DNA from: Halomonas sp. | GTDB lineage: Bacteria; Pseudomonadota; Gammaproteobacteria; Pseudomonadales; Halomonadaceae | Reading direction: 5' to 3' | Length of the DNA stretch: 64,000 bases | NCBI RefSeq assembly: GCF_011050415.1 | Contig: NZ_DRFS01000025.1 | Span: 124,001-188,000, forward strand | Shown: positions 44,336-52,823 of the stretch, piece by piece | Numbering within the stretch: the stretch's first letter is position 1 | How the letters are laid out: each line of letters opens with the position of its first letter | The notes under the pieces: generated by a model | What the model saw: the letters and a program-made list of their open reading frames with translations, nothing else | What the model was told of the DNA's origin: nothing | The model's database searches: none | Program-made: the position numbers and the translations under genes

Positions 44336-45805
44336 ATGATTACCTTTATTGCATCGATCCTGCTACTGATCGCGGGCTACTTTACCTATGGGAAGTTCGT
44401 TGAGCGCGTGTTCGTTACCGACCGAAAACGGCGCACGCCAGCGTTCACTATGCGTGACAACATCGACTATGTACCGATGAACACCACGCGCAACTCGCTT
44501 ATTCAGTTACTCAACATTGCTGGTGTGGGCCCCATTTTTGGCCCTATTCTCGGCGCGTTGTATGGTCCTGTCGCTTTTGTATGGATCGTTATCGGCTGTA
44601 TTTTCGCCGGTGCCGTGCATGATTACCTGACCGGTATGATCTCGATTCGCAACCACGGCGCTCACTTACCTCAGTTGGCGGGCAAGTTTTTAGGCCAAGC
44701 GATGAAGCATGTGGTCAACGGCTTTGCCATTCTGCTACTGCTGTTGGTAGGCACCGTGTTCGTAACGTCACCTGCGGCGTTGCTATCCAACATGACGGCT
44801 CTGTCTGTAACGCTGATTATTGTCGCCATCTTTATTTACTACCTGATCGCCACGCTGCTGCCGATTGATAAAGTCATTGGCCGTATTTACCCCTACTTCG
44901 GTGCGCTGCTGCTGTTTAGCGCGGCGGGTATTGGTATTGGTATGATCGTGACCGGCGCGCCGATTCCTGAACTCTCATTTGAGAACATGCACCCGGACAA
45001 CGCCCCCATCTTCCCGCTGCTGTTTTTAACCATCTCCTGCGGCGCGCTTTCTGGCTTTCATGCCACCCAAACGCCGATCATTTCGCGCACCACCCAAAAC
45101 GAAACCAATGGGCGCAAAATTTTCTACGGCATGATGATTACCGAAGGCATTATTGCCATGATCTGGGCGGCTGCCGCCATGAGCCTGTTCTATGGCGACC
45201 AGTCGCTTTCTGCCGTACTGGCAGCCGGTGGCCCTGCTGCCGTGGTAAGCGAAGTCTCCATCACCATGTTGGGCGCGGTGGGTGGCACGCTGGCAATCCT
45301 GGGCGTTATTGTGCTGCCGATCACCTCGGGCGATACCGCTTTTCGCAGTGCTCGGATGATTATTGCCGACTATATGAAAGTCGACCAAAAACCGATCGTT
45401 AAGCGCATTATGGTCGCCCTGCCTCTGTTTGTGGTCTCCTATGCGCTCACCCACATGGACTTCACGCTGCTGTGGCGCTACTTCTCCTGGGCCAACCAAA
45501 CCACTGCCGTTATTGCGTTGTGGGTAGGTACCATGTACTTGGTGCTGTCGCGCAAGCCCCACTGGATCACGTCGATCCCGGCTACCTTCATGACCATGGC
45601 AACGTTCACCTACTTAGCCTACGCACCGATTGGTTTTGGCCTGCCGATGCACTTAAGCTATGTGGTGGCTGCGCTGGGAACGCTCGTGTGTATCGCGTTG
45701 TTTATGAAGCGTGTTCGCCGCTTGAGTCGCACTACCTTCACGGTTGACGAGCCTGCAGAAAATTTTGTTACAGGTGACGAAAGTTTCGCCACCGTCTCAA
45801 AATAA
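44336..45805 (+). CDS. cstA: CstA-family carbon starvation / pyruvate-type transporter, short form
   Basis: A 489-residue membrane protein with about 13 hydrophobic segments. YVPMNTTRNSLIQLLNIAGVGPIFGPILGALYGPVAFVWIVIGCIFAGAVHDYLTGMISIR contains the CstA N-terminal signature (cores IAGVGPIFGPILGALYGP and GAVHDYLTGMISIR). It is much shorter than E. coli CstA (701) and lacks the extra C-terminal part. CstA relatives take up pyruvate or peptides during carbon limitation. Monocistronic, followed by a clear terminator. Confidence 0.9.
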   Translation: MITFIASILLLIAGYFTYGKFVERVFVTDRKRRTPAFTMRDNIDYVPMNTTRNSLIQLLNIAGVGPIFGPILGALYGPVAFVWIVIGCIFAGAVHDYLTGMISIRNHGAHLPQLAGKFLGQAMKHVVNGFAILLLLLVGTVFVTSPAALLSNMTALSVTLIIVAIFIYYLIATLLPIDKVIGRIYPYFGALLLFSAAGIGIGMIVTGAPIPELSFENMHPDNAPIFPLLFLTISCGALSGFHATQTPIISRTTQNETNGRKIFYGMMITEGIIAMIWAAAAMSLFYGDQSLSAVLAAGGPAAVVSEVSITMLGAVGGTLAILGVIVLPITSGDTAFRSARMIIADYMKVDQKPIVKRIMVALPLFVVSYALTHMDFTLLWRYFSWANQTTAVIALWVGTMYLVLSRKPHWITSIPATFMTMATFTYLAYAPIGFGLPMHLSYVVAALGTLVCIALFMKRVRRLSRTTFTVDEPAENFVTGDESFATVSK

Positions 45806-45846
45806 AGAGCCCTGACCAGGCGACCTGACGTCGCCTAGTAACAATG

Positions 45847-45873
45847 AAGCGCTGATCTGTTCAGCGCTTTTTT
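45847..45873 (+). terminator. Terminator after the cstA-like gene
   Basis: AAGCGCTGA (45847-45855) and TCAGCGCTT (45861-45869) form a perfect 9-bp stem followed by TTTT. Confidence 0.9.
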
Positions 45874-45945
45874 ATACCTGTTGTTTGCCCACCCAACGCC
45901 TTCACTTGCCTCTTTGCGGCGAAACTAATATTGCTGCACTTCACT

Positions 45946-45968
45946 CAAACGTTATATCATAACTATTA
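45946..45968 (+). promoter_or_regulatory. Zur-like box upstream of the fused-permease ABC importer
   Basis: The core GTTATATCATAAC (45951-45963) differs from the Zur core GTTATANTATAAC at one position. Over the full 23-bp site 16 of 22 defined positions match, the same score as the box upstream of the COG0523 gene in this window. It ends 35 nt before the start of the first importer gene, a repressor position. Confidence 0.65.
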
Positions 45969-46003
45969 ATAGCAATTGAGTAGCTCAGCAAGAGATAGTG
46001 TCA

Positions 46004-46834
46004 ATGTGCAGCGGCCCCGTGTTATCCGTGCGTGATCTTGGTATTCAAATTGGCCGTCAGCAGGTCGTCGATGGGCTCTCTTTCGATGTCATGCCCGGCG
46101 AGCGGGTCTGCCTGTTAGGTGCATCCGGCTCGGGCAAATCATTTACGGCAAAAGCAGTGTTGGGGCTTTTACCACCGAATGCCCAGGTATCCGGCAGCAT
46201 TCGCATTCAAGGCCAAGAAGCCATTGCGATACCCGCCGCGCGACGGCGTGCGGATACCCGCGTCTCGATGGTGTTTCAGGATTCACTCTCGGCGCTTAAC
46301 CCTCTGGTGTCCATTGGCTCTCAACTGCGCGAACCTTTTTCGCGTCACCATGGCCTGTCGCGCAAGGCGGCGCTCCAAGCGGCCGTCACTCTGCTCGGCG
46401 TAATGGGCCTGCCAGACCCTCAGCGCTTAATAAAACGCACCCCCGCTGAGCTTTCCGGCGGCCAGCGCCAGCGGGTCTGTATTGCCCTGGCCATGGCATG
46501 CAAAACATCTTTAATGGTTGCCGATGAACCGACCACTGCGCTGGATATTGTCACCCAAGCCCAGGTACTGGGTGCGTTGCGCGAACATACCGGCAGCTCC
46601 GGCACCGCCATGCTGTTTATTACCCACGATCTTCACGCAGCCTCTCAGCTCTGCAAGCGAGCGGTAATTATTGAGCGCGGCACAATGATCGAAAGCGGCG
46701 ACTTAGATACGCTGATTACCTCCCCTCAGCACCCCTTTACCCAGGAGCTGGTCGCCGCCGCCCATAGCGTGCAGCCCGCTGAGCTAAATGCTTCTGTCTC
46801 TCTTACATCCATCGACTATCGCAAGAGCGCCTAG
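46004..46834 (+). CDS. ABC transporter ATP-binding protein, NikD/DppD type
   Basis: A 276-residue ATPase, first gene of a four-gene importer operon. Walker A GASGSGKSFTAK, Q-loop VFQDSLSALNPLVS, signature LSGGQRQRVCIALAM, Walker [15 protein letters not shown]-loop ITHDLHAA. It is shorter than Opp-type D subunits and has no C-terminal Cys cluster, as in NikD. ATG 46004 and GTG 45998 are both possible starts. The upstream Zur-like box suggests zinc-responsive expression. The ATPases preceding the binding protein is an uncommon order. Confidence 0.9.
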   Translation: MCSGPVLSVRDLGIQIGRQQVVDGLSFDVMPGERVCLLGASGSGKSFTAKAVLGLLPPNAQVSGSIRIQGQEAIAIPAARRRADTRVSMVFQDSLSALNPLVSIGSQLREPFSRHHGLSRKAALQAAVTLLGVMGLPDPQRLIKRTPAELSGGQRQRVCIALAMACKTSLMVADEPTTALDIVTQAQVLGALREHTGSSGTAMLFITHDLHAASQLCKRAVIIERGTMIESGDLDTLITSPQHPFTQELVAAAHSVQPAELNASVSLTSIDYRKSA

Positions 46835-47692
46835 ATGCCAAGCCCAGTACTGTCCGATGCTAGAGAAGCGTTTCTTTCGGCACGCGGGTTGAACAAGAGC
46901 GTCTCCCTACCCCGTGAAGTATTTTGGCGAGCGGGTGAGCGTAAGCTAGTCATGAACAATATAGACCTAACGCTTTATCCCGGCGAGCGAGTGGGGCTCG
47001 TGGGTTTATCCGGCTCGGGTAAAACCACGCTGCTGCGCTCACTATTAGCCATTGAAGCCCCTGACACTGGATCAATCACCTGCCAACAAAGGGAAGTGAG
47101 TCCCGCCTCTACGGCCCAACTTAGGTGGTTTCGCCGGCTGGTTCAGTATATTCCTCAGGATCCTGCCTCTTCCCTTGACCCTCGTATGAGCGTTCGCGCC
47201 CTGGTTGTCGAGCCGCTGATTCGGCTACGCGTCGACTGCAACTCTGACGAGCGCGCCCGGGAAGTATTGGAGCAGGTTGGATTGGATGCGCAGTTTTTGG
47301 ATCGCCACCCCCATGAGCTTTCCGGAGGGCAAGCCCAGCGGGTGGCTATTGCCCGCGCCATTGCCACCCGTCCGCGCTTTTTATTGGCTGATGAACCGCT
47401 TAGCGGTCTTGATCTACCGGTGCGTGCCCAGGTCATCAGCGTACTCAAGCGGCTTTGTGATGAAAGCGGTACAGGCCTGCTCATGGTGTCCCACGATTTA
47501 TCGGTGGTCGCCAAACTTTGCCAACGCACCTTAGTGATGGATGACGGCAATATTGTGGAAGACCGCCCAACGGCATCGCTATGGCGCAACCCCCGCCACC
47601 CAGTAACGCTTGCGCTAATTAACGCGGTCACACAATTGCCCACATGCGCTCTTCCCAGCTGCAATGCAGCGGAGGTTGAAGCGCTTTTATAA
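46835..47692 (+). CDS. ABC transporter ATP-binding protein, NikE/DppF type
   Basis: A 285-residue ATPase starting immediately after the stop of the previous gene. Walker A GLSGSGKTTLLR, Q-loop IPQDPASSLDPRMS, signature LSGGQAQRVAIARAI, Walker B LADEPLSGLDLP, H-loop VSHDLSVV. GLDLP replaces the usual ALDV after Walker B. The N-terminal 35 residues include LNKSVSLPREVFWRAGERK, the F-subunit style insertion before the nucleotide domain. Works as a heterodimer with the upstream ATPase (inference). Confidence 0.9.
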   Translation: MPSPVLSDAREAFLSARGLNKSVSLPREVFWRAGERKLVMNNIDLTLYPGERVGLVGLSGSGKTTLLRSLLAIEAPDTGSITCQQREVSPASTAQLRWFRRLVQYIPQDPASSLDPRMSVRALVVEPLIRLRVDCNSDERAREVLEQVGLDAQFLDRHPHELSGGQAQRVAIARAIATRPRFLLADEPLSGLDLPVRAQVISVLKRLCDESGTGLLMVSHDLSVVAKLCQRTLVMDDGNIVEDRPTASLWRNPRHPVTLALINAVTQLPTCALPSCNAAEVEALL

Positions 47693-47824
47693 ACTCTTCG
47701 CGATTAACCCGCCGTGACTTTCTTGATCTATTCGCAATGCAGCGCTTATCCGTTGGCTATCCCCACGGTTGAGGCGTTGCTTATCCTTTTTACTCATTAA
47801 CTTTTATACTGAGGAGTCGTTACG

Positions 47825-49339
47825 ATGTTTCGCCGCCCGCTTCGCCTTTCGCTACCCGTTGCTCTTGCCGCGCCGCTACTGCTTGCCGGTTGTTTTGATC
47901 AACAGCGCGACACCACCTCCACCGAATCAGGTGAACGTATTAGCGTGGCAATGCTGCAGCCACCGCGCTCCGGATTAACACCGCTTTCCGACGATGCCTT
48001 TAAACTGTCCCGCTGGAGCATGGCGGAAACGCTGATTCGCCTGGATGCCAACAGCGATCCTCAGCCCTTTCTAGCCACCGAGTGGGAACAGCTGGACGCC
48101 AATACCTGGCGCTTTGTGATCCGCGACGGCGTGACGTTTCATGATGGCAGCGAGCTAACTGCCCAAGACGTGGTGAACGCCCTCACAGCGGCTACCCAGG
48201 CGGCCCCCAAGCCTAGGATTCTAGACGGTGTGAACATGACCATCGAAGCCGATGGCGATAACGCGGTGCTGGTACACACGGAAAGACCTGACCCGCTGAT
48301 CCCCAACCGCCTATCAAGCCCGCAATTAGCGATTCTCGCTGCCAGCGCCTACGGCGACGATGGCCGCATTAATCCTATCGAAGCAGGTACCGGCCCCTTT
48401 GTGCTGAAAGAGATCAACGGCACCACCAGCGCCAAGCTTGACCGCTTTGATGACTACTGGGGTGAACCCGCCGCCATTGCAGGCATTGATGCTGACTACG
48501 TGCCCGATGGTACCGCCCGGGCAGCAGCCTTGAGAACCGGCGCAGCCGATGTGGTAGAGGCCATTCCGGTCTCTCAAGTCGCCCTACTCGATCCTGAGTT
48601 AGTCCATGAAGTGCCCATGCCCCGCACCAATACGCTGTACCTGAATACCGAATCAGGCCCCATGACCGACCCCGGCCTGCGCGCTGCGGCTCGTGAGGCG
48701 GTTGATCGCGCCACTATCGTCAATACCGTTTACGAAGGCCGCGCGGATATTGCTGAAGGGCTACTTGGCCCAGCGCTGGCCTGGGCGAGCGACTACCGCA
48801 CGCCGCTTGAAGATCGCACCGAGCCTACTGAACCAAACGGTACGGAGATTACCCTAGCGACCTTTACTGATCGCGCTGAGCTTCCCGAAGTCGCCGTGCT
48901 GCTTGAGCAGCAGCTCACCCGTGCGGGCTTCACCGTTAACCAGGAAGTACGTGAGTACGCGCATATTGAGGCGGACGCGTTAGCGGGCCAGTTTGATGCC
49001 TTTATTCTTTCGCGCGCCACCGTCCTCGACTCCGGAGACCCGGTGGCCTACATGTTTAGCGACTTCGCCTGCGCGGGCTCCTTCAATATCGCTCAGCTAT
49101 GTGATCCTGCCGTTGATGAAGCGCTGGCCAACGCCGCTATTCAACCCACCGGTGATGCGCGCCGCCAGGCAATTATCGATGCTGAAGCGGCCATTTTACG
49201 CACCGATGCGGCGATTCCCATGCTCCATGAGCGGGTCATTCAAGGCGAATCAGCGCGGGTTTCCAACGCCGAGCGTGACCCACGCGAGCGCGTGTTGATT
49301 ACTGAAAAAACCGCTATCGACGAAGATAGTGAGTCTTAA
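47825..49339 (+). CDS. ABC transporter substrate-binding lipoprotein, NikA/OppA family
   Basis: A 504-residue family 5 binding protein. The signal peptide ends in a clear lipobox LLAGC, so the mature chain begins at Cys23 and is lipid-anchored. ATEWEQLDANTWRFVIRDGVTFHDGSELTAQDVVNAL and AGTGPFVLKEI are family marks (cores GVTFHDGSELTAQDVV and GTGPFVL). The C-terminal tail is strongly acidic (DEDSES). The ligand is unknown: peptides, nickel chelates or an opine-type metallophore are possible in this family, and the Zur-like box favours a metal-linked one. Confidence 0.9.
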   Translation: MFRRPLRLSLPVALAAPLLLAGCFDQQRDTTSTESGERISVAMLQPPRSGLTPLSDDAFKLSRWSMAETLIRLDANSDPQPFLATEWEQLDANTWRFVIRDGVTFHDGSELTAQDVVNALTAATQAAPKPRILDGVNMTIEADGDNAVLVHTERPDPLIPNRLSSPQLAILAASAYGDDGRINPIEAGTGPFVLKEINGTTSAKLDRFDDYWGEPAAIAGIDADYVPDGTARAAALRTGAADVVEAIPVSQVALLDPELVHEVPMPRTNTLYLNTESGPMTDPGLRAAAREAVDRATIVNTVYEGRADIAEGLLGPALAWASDYRTPLEDRTEPTEPNGTEITLATFTDRAELPEVAVLLEQQLTRAGFTVNQEVREYAHIEADALAGQFDAFILSRATVLDSGDPVAYMFSDFACAGSFNIAQLCDPAVDEALANAAIQPTGDARRQAIIDAEAAILRTDAAIPMLHERVIQGESARVSNAERDPRERVLITEKTAIDEDSES

Positions 49340-49352
49340 AGGTACACTACGC

Positions 49353-51116
49353 ATGACAAACGCAACACCGCTGCGACTTTGGCGCAGTTTGCGCATAGAG
49401 CCTTTTATTCCCCTGCTCTCACGCCTGGTAACGTTAGCCAGTGTGATCGTGCTGGTCGGGCTGCTGCCATGGTTATCTGGCCGGGATCCCGCTCTGAGCA
49501 TTTTGCGGGCGCGCTCTGCTGAACAGGAAGCTACCCCCGAGGTGCTGGCTGCTATCAGAGCCCAGCTTGGCCTGGATCTTGGTCCTTTTGAGAAGCTGCA
49601 AAGCTGGCTGATGGGGCTGCTCCAGGGCGATGCGGGAAACTCCTGGATTTCCGGCGCGCCCGTGCTGCCGGGCATGCTAAGAAGTGCCCAGGTCTCGCTG
49701 ACACTCATGAGTTTCGGCATGCTGGTGGCGGTGATTACCACCACGCTGATCTGTGTGCCGGTCGTTCGCCGTGGCTTAAATGGCCAAGTCAGCCGCTCAT
49801 CCGGGGCAATGGGCGCCGCGCTGATAGCACTTCCCGAATTCTTACTTGCTTCGATACTGCTGGTAGTATTTGCCGCTTGGCTGAACTGGCTGCCACCTTA
49901 CGGCTGGCGGGGTTTCAGCTATGTGGTACTGCCTGCTTTTGCGCTGGGGCTTCCAGCGGGCGGCCTGTTAGGGCGTTTGTTTAGCGATGGCCTTGCTGCC
50001 ACTTTTACTGAACGCTGGGTCGCTACCTGGAACGTGGCTGGCTTTTCCCGCAGCCGGATTACCCTGGCAGTACTGCGCCGTACGCTACCCAGCCTAATGC
50101 CTCAAGTGGGCATGGTGATGGTAGCCCTGACCGGCGGTGCGATAGCCGTGGAGCAGGTATTTTCAATCCCTGGTCTTGGCCGAGCAACCCTGGGTGCGGC
50201 ATCCGCCCAGGATATGCCTGCCCTGCAAACCGGTATTCTTATTCTGCTGCTTATTGCCATTGCGCTTGGAAGCTTGGCCAACATTGCCCGCGCATTGCTG
50301 CTAGGCCGTGCCTTCAGGCTTGGCGTTCTGCCGGTAGCGCATCACGAGCAGAATGTTCAGCGCCGTGCGTGGATTGTACCCATTATCGCTGCTGTGCTGC
50401 TGTTTATACTGATCGTGGCGGGGATAACGCGCGATCCATTTAACTCCGCTTTTATGCGTTTGGAGCCGCCGAGTTTGGCGTTGCCACTGGGTGCTGACGG
50501 TACAGGGCGCGATATTTTGGCGCGGGTAGCACACGGCGCGCTGTCCACCATGGGCATGGCTTCGGTAGTGGTACTCTTTTCGCTGCTATTAGGATTGCTG
50601 ATTGGCCTGGCACCCAGGCTAGCCACTGGCCCTATTGAAATCACCAAGGCAACACCGCCGACTATTGCAGGGCTGATTGTCGCGGGCCTAATGGGGCCAA
50701 GCGCCAGCGGCGCGATCATTGCGGTGACTGCCGTTGCCTGGGCACCACTTGCTGCGCACACGGCAGCGCTGGTGGCGGAAGTCAAAGCCCAGCCCCATGT
50801 GCGCATTACACCGATGCTGGGAGTGGGTCATTTTCGGTTGATGAGCCGCTATATTCTGCCGGCCGTGTTTGGCCCGGTGTTTCGCCATGCCATGCTGCGC
50901 TTACCTGGCGTCGCGCTTGCCTTGGCAGCGCTAGGCTTTCTTGGCCTTGGACCACGCCCGCCTTCGCCGGAGTGGGGGCTGATACTCGCTGAAGGCATGC
51001 CCTATATCGAGCGGGCACCCTGGGCAGTGCTGATACCTGCCTTAGCGCTAATTTTGCTATCGGTACTGGCAGTATCGCTTTCCAGCATGGTGAGCTCTTC
51101 CACACAGCCCCGATAA
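49353..51116 (+). CDS. Fused ABC permease (NikB-NikC / DppB-DppC in one chain)
   Basis: A 587-residue protein that joins two permeases normally encoded separately. Residues about 1-315 are B-type: EEATPEVLAAIRAQLGLDLGP region, an EAA loop near FTERWVATWNVAGFSRSRITLAVLRRTLPSLMP, and EQVFSIPGLGRATLG. Residues about 330-587 are C-type: DPFNSAF, LPLGADGTGRDILARVAHGALS and LAALGFLGLGPRPPSPEWGLILAEG (cores LGADGTGRDILARVAHG and GFLGLGPRPPSPEWG). It carries about 12 helices. A GTG at 49329 overlapping the binding-protein gene is an alternative start. Strong terminator follows. Confidence 0.92.
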   Translation: MTNATPLRLWRSLRIEPFIPLLSRLVTLASVIVLVGLLPWLSGRDPALSILRARSAEQEATPEVLAAIRAQLGLDLGPFEKLQSWLMGLLQGDAGNSWISGAPVLPGMLRSAQVSLTLMSFGMLVAVITTTLICVPVVRRGLNGQVSRSSGAMGAALIALPEFLLASILLVVFAAWLNWLPPYGWRGFSYVVLPAFALGLPAGGLLGRLFSDGLAATFTERWVATWNVAGFSRSRITLAVLRRTLPSLMPQVGMVMVALTGGAIAVEQVFSIPGLGRATLGAASAQDMPALQTGILILLLIAIALGSLANIARALLLGRAFRLGVLPVAHHEQNVQRRAWIVPIIAAVLLFILIVAGITRDPFNSAFMRLEPPSLALPLGADGTGRDILARVAHGALSTMGMASVVVLFSLLLGLLIGLAPRLATGPIEITKATPPTIAGLIVAGLMGPSASGAIIAVTAVAWAPLAAHTAALVAEVKAQPHVRITPMLGVGHFRLMSRYILPAVFGPVFRHAMLRLPGVALALAALGFLGLGPRPPSPEWGLILAEGMPYIERAPWAVLIPALALILLSVLAVSLSSMVSSSTQPR

Positions 51117-51144
51117 GTGAAAATGCGGCAAAAGCCGCTCAAAA

Positions 51145-51175
51145 AAATACCCCCGAAGTGTCTTCGGGGGTATTT
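51145..51175. terminator. Bidirectional terminator between the importer and bfr
   Basis: AAATACCCCCGAAG (51145-51158) and CTTCGGGGGTATTT (51162-51175) form a perfect 14-bp stem with a 3-nt loop; A and T ends serve both convergent genes. Confidence 0.93.
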
Positions 51176-51216
51176 AATGATCCGCTAATAGTCAGCGAAC
51201 GCGCATCAATAGGCGC

Positions 51217-51699
51217 TTACTCTTCACCAGCCATCTGCATTTGACGCTGCAGATAATTCTGAATACCCACTTGTTCGATCAATTTAAGCTCAGTTTCGAT
51301 GTGGTCGATATGACCCTCTTCGTCAGCAAGCAGATCGCGCAGCATATCGCGGGTAACATAATCTTTAACGCTTTCGCAGTAGGTGATGGCTTCGATGTAA
51401 TCGTTACGGCCATCGTGCTCAATTTTCAGATCGCTTTCGAGCATCTCTTTAACGTTTTCACCAATGTGCAGCTTACCCAAGTCTTGCAGATTGGGGATAC
51501 CTTCCAAGAACAGAATGCGCTCGATGATCTTGTCAGCGTGCTGCATCTCTTCGATGGATTCATCGTATTCCCATTTGGCCAGCGCTTTTAAGCCCCAATC
51601 TTTGTACATTTTGGCATGTAAAAAGTACTGATTGATCGCAACCAATTCGTTGCCGAGCGCTTTATTGAGATGCTCAAGAACTTTTGTATCACCTTTCAT
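51217..51699 (-). CDS. bfr: Bacterioferritin
   Basis: A 160-residue four-helix ferritin that assembles into a 24-mer iron store. All ferroxidase ligands are at canonical numbers: Glu18, Glu51, His54, Glu94, Glu127 and His130; the haem-binding Met52 is present. So this is a catalytic, haem-type subunit. AAAGGTGACG precedes the ATG. It lies 191 nt downstream of bfd in the same orientation, separated by a perfect 12-bp hairpin, which suggests separate regulation. Confidence 0.97.
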   Translation of the reverse strand: MKGDTKVLEHLNKALGNELVAINQYFLHAKMYKDWGLKALAKWEYDESIEEMQHADKIIERILFLEGIPNLQDLGKLHIGENVKEMLESDLKIEHDGRNDYIEAITYCESVKDYVTRDMLRDLLADEEGHIDHIETELKLIEQVGIQNYLQRQMQMAGEE

Positions 51700-51793
51700 A
51701 ACGTCACCTTTTCTACTGTAATGCTAATGTTTAATCTAGTTTAGATAATGCGATCAAGCAGTTACGGTTTTAGTGAAGTATAGACGTACATAG

Positions 51794-51822
51794 CTATACT
51801 CTCAGCTTTCCTGAGAGTATAG
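51794..51822. repeat. Perfect 12-bp hairpin between bfd and bfr
   Basis: CTATACTCTCAG (51794-51805) and CTGAGAGTATAG (51811-51822) pair without mismatch around CTTTC. There is no T tract on the minus strand, so it is not an ordinary terminator. It lies about 95 nt upstream of the bfr start codon. Confidence 0.7.
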
Positions 51823-51890
51823 ATAAGGTATTTAAAAGTTCAAGTAAATCATATATTTGCTAACGATAACCCTAACAATAGTGATTCGCG

Positions 51891-52097
51891 TCACACTGCG
51901 TAAGCGAGTCCCATGTCGGCCTCTTGGCGCGCCTCACACAAGGCATCACGGGTAATAGCTTTGGCGTAGCACGCGCATTTACCACACTGCGTTGCGCAGC
52001 CGGTTGCCTCGCGTACTTCTCGCCAGCTGCGCGCTCCGTCGCTAACGTGCTGGCGAATCTGATGGTCGGTTACTCCCTTGCACACGCAAACGTACAT
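51891..52097 (-). CDS. bfd: Bacterioferritin-associated ferredoxin
   Basis: A 68-residue [2Fe-2S] protein with ligands Cys4, Cys6, Cys38 and Cys41 at the standard positions (YVCVCKGVTD and CGKCACYAK). It reduces the bacterioferritin haem so that stored iron leaves as Fe2+. Bfd is usually made under iron starvation while bfr is not. A Fur-like sequence lies upstream. Confidence 0.95.
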   Translation of the reverse strand: MYVCVCKGVTDHQIRQHVSDGARSWREVREATGCATQCGKCACYAKAITRDALCEARQEADMGLAYAV

Positions 52098-52128
52098 GGC
52101 TGCACCTCATGGAAATCATGAGATGAAT

Positions 52129-52147
52129 GTAAATGATTCGCATACAT
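52129..52147 (-). promoter_or_regulatory. Possible Fur box upstream of bfd
   Basis: GTAAATGATTCGCATACAT matches the 19-bp Fur consensus at about 10 of 19 positions, including the AATGAT and CAT blocks, and lies 31-50 nt upstream of the bfd start. Iron control of bfd is well established in related bacteria, but this match is modest. Confidence 0.4.
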
Positions 52148-52256
52148 CTTATCAAGTGAAAATGGATACTTTTTGACATACATTCGTCTTAACCAACATG
52201 AATAATGCCTTAACGTCTTGGCATCGCATGTTTTTTTGCAAATGCCATTTAAAAAA

Positions 52257-52730
52257 TTATTTACTCGGCAGTACTACCGTACGTGTTTTAGAGACGATAT
52301 CTGGCCAGCTTCGCCGTTCAGAATCGAAAATTACCCACCAATAGCCCAAGCCAAACGCCAGTAATGAAAGCCATGCTACCGCGCAGCGGATCAGGCCTTG
52401 CTTCACACTAATCGAATAGCCATCTACCGTTTGCACGCGCAGCCGCCATGCCTGCATTCCCAGCGTCATTCCGCCACGAGTCCAGGAGAAGATAAAAAAC
52501 AGGCTGACAAAAAACAGAAGCATGACTCTAAGGCTCCAGATATCAAACGCGGTGGTGCCAATCTCCTCTGCCTGCTGATCGAGCACAAAACGAAAAAAAG
52601 CCACATGCAAGATCGTCACGGCAATCCAAATAGCGGTGACCAAAAATCCGTCATACAGCATAGCGCCCAAGCGACGACCCAAGCCTGCAGGCCATACGCT
52701 ATCTAATTGAGCAAAGCGTCGTATTCCCAT
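52257..52730 (-). CDS. RDD-family membrane protein
   Basis: A 157-residue protein with three hydrophobic segments (about 22-45, 64-84 and 111-131). The RDD signature appears as GLGRRLGAMLYDGFLV with the Arg and Asp in place, and WTRGGMTLGMQAWRLRVQT is the second family motif. Function is not settled for this family; some members are linked to ion exchange. It sits downstream of lptFG on the same strand, 93 nt away. Confidence 0.88.
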   Translation of the reverse strand: MGIRRFAQLDSVWPAGLGRRLGAMLYDGFLVTAIWIAVTILHVAFFRFVLDQQAEEIGTTAFDIWSLRVMLLFFVSLFFIFSWTRGGMTLGMQAWRLRVQTVDGYSISVKQGLIRCAVAWLSLLAFGLGYWWVIFDSERRSWPDIVSKTRTVVLPSK

Positions 52731-52823
52731 AACTTTCTTTTAACTCTCTGTTAACTCTTGGCTGGCTGTTAGGTAATGATTTTTAGGTAATAGCTTTCTT
52801 GATCACCAAGAAGCGCTTGCTGG

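Noticed and set aside
46004..51116. Calling the operon a nickel transporter (nikABCDE)
   Set aside because: Family resemblance only; no urease, hydrogenase or NikR site seen, and the Zur-like box points to zinc instead.
51734..51750. GATAATG-containing stretch before bfr as a Fur box
   Set aside because: Only the first seven bases match the 19-bp consensus; the rest does not.
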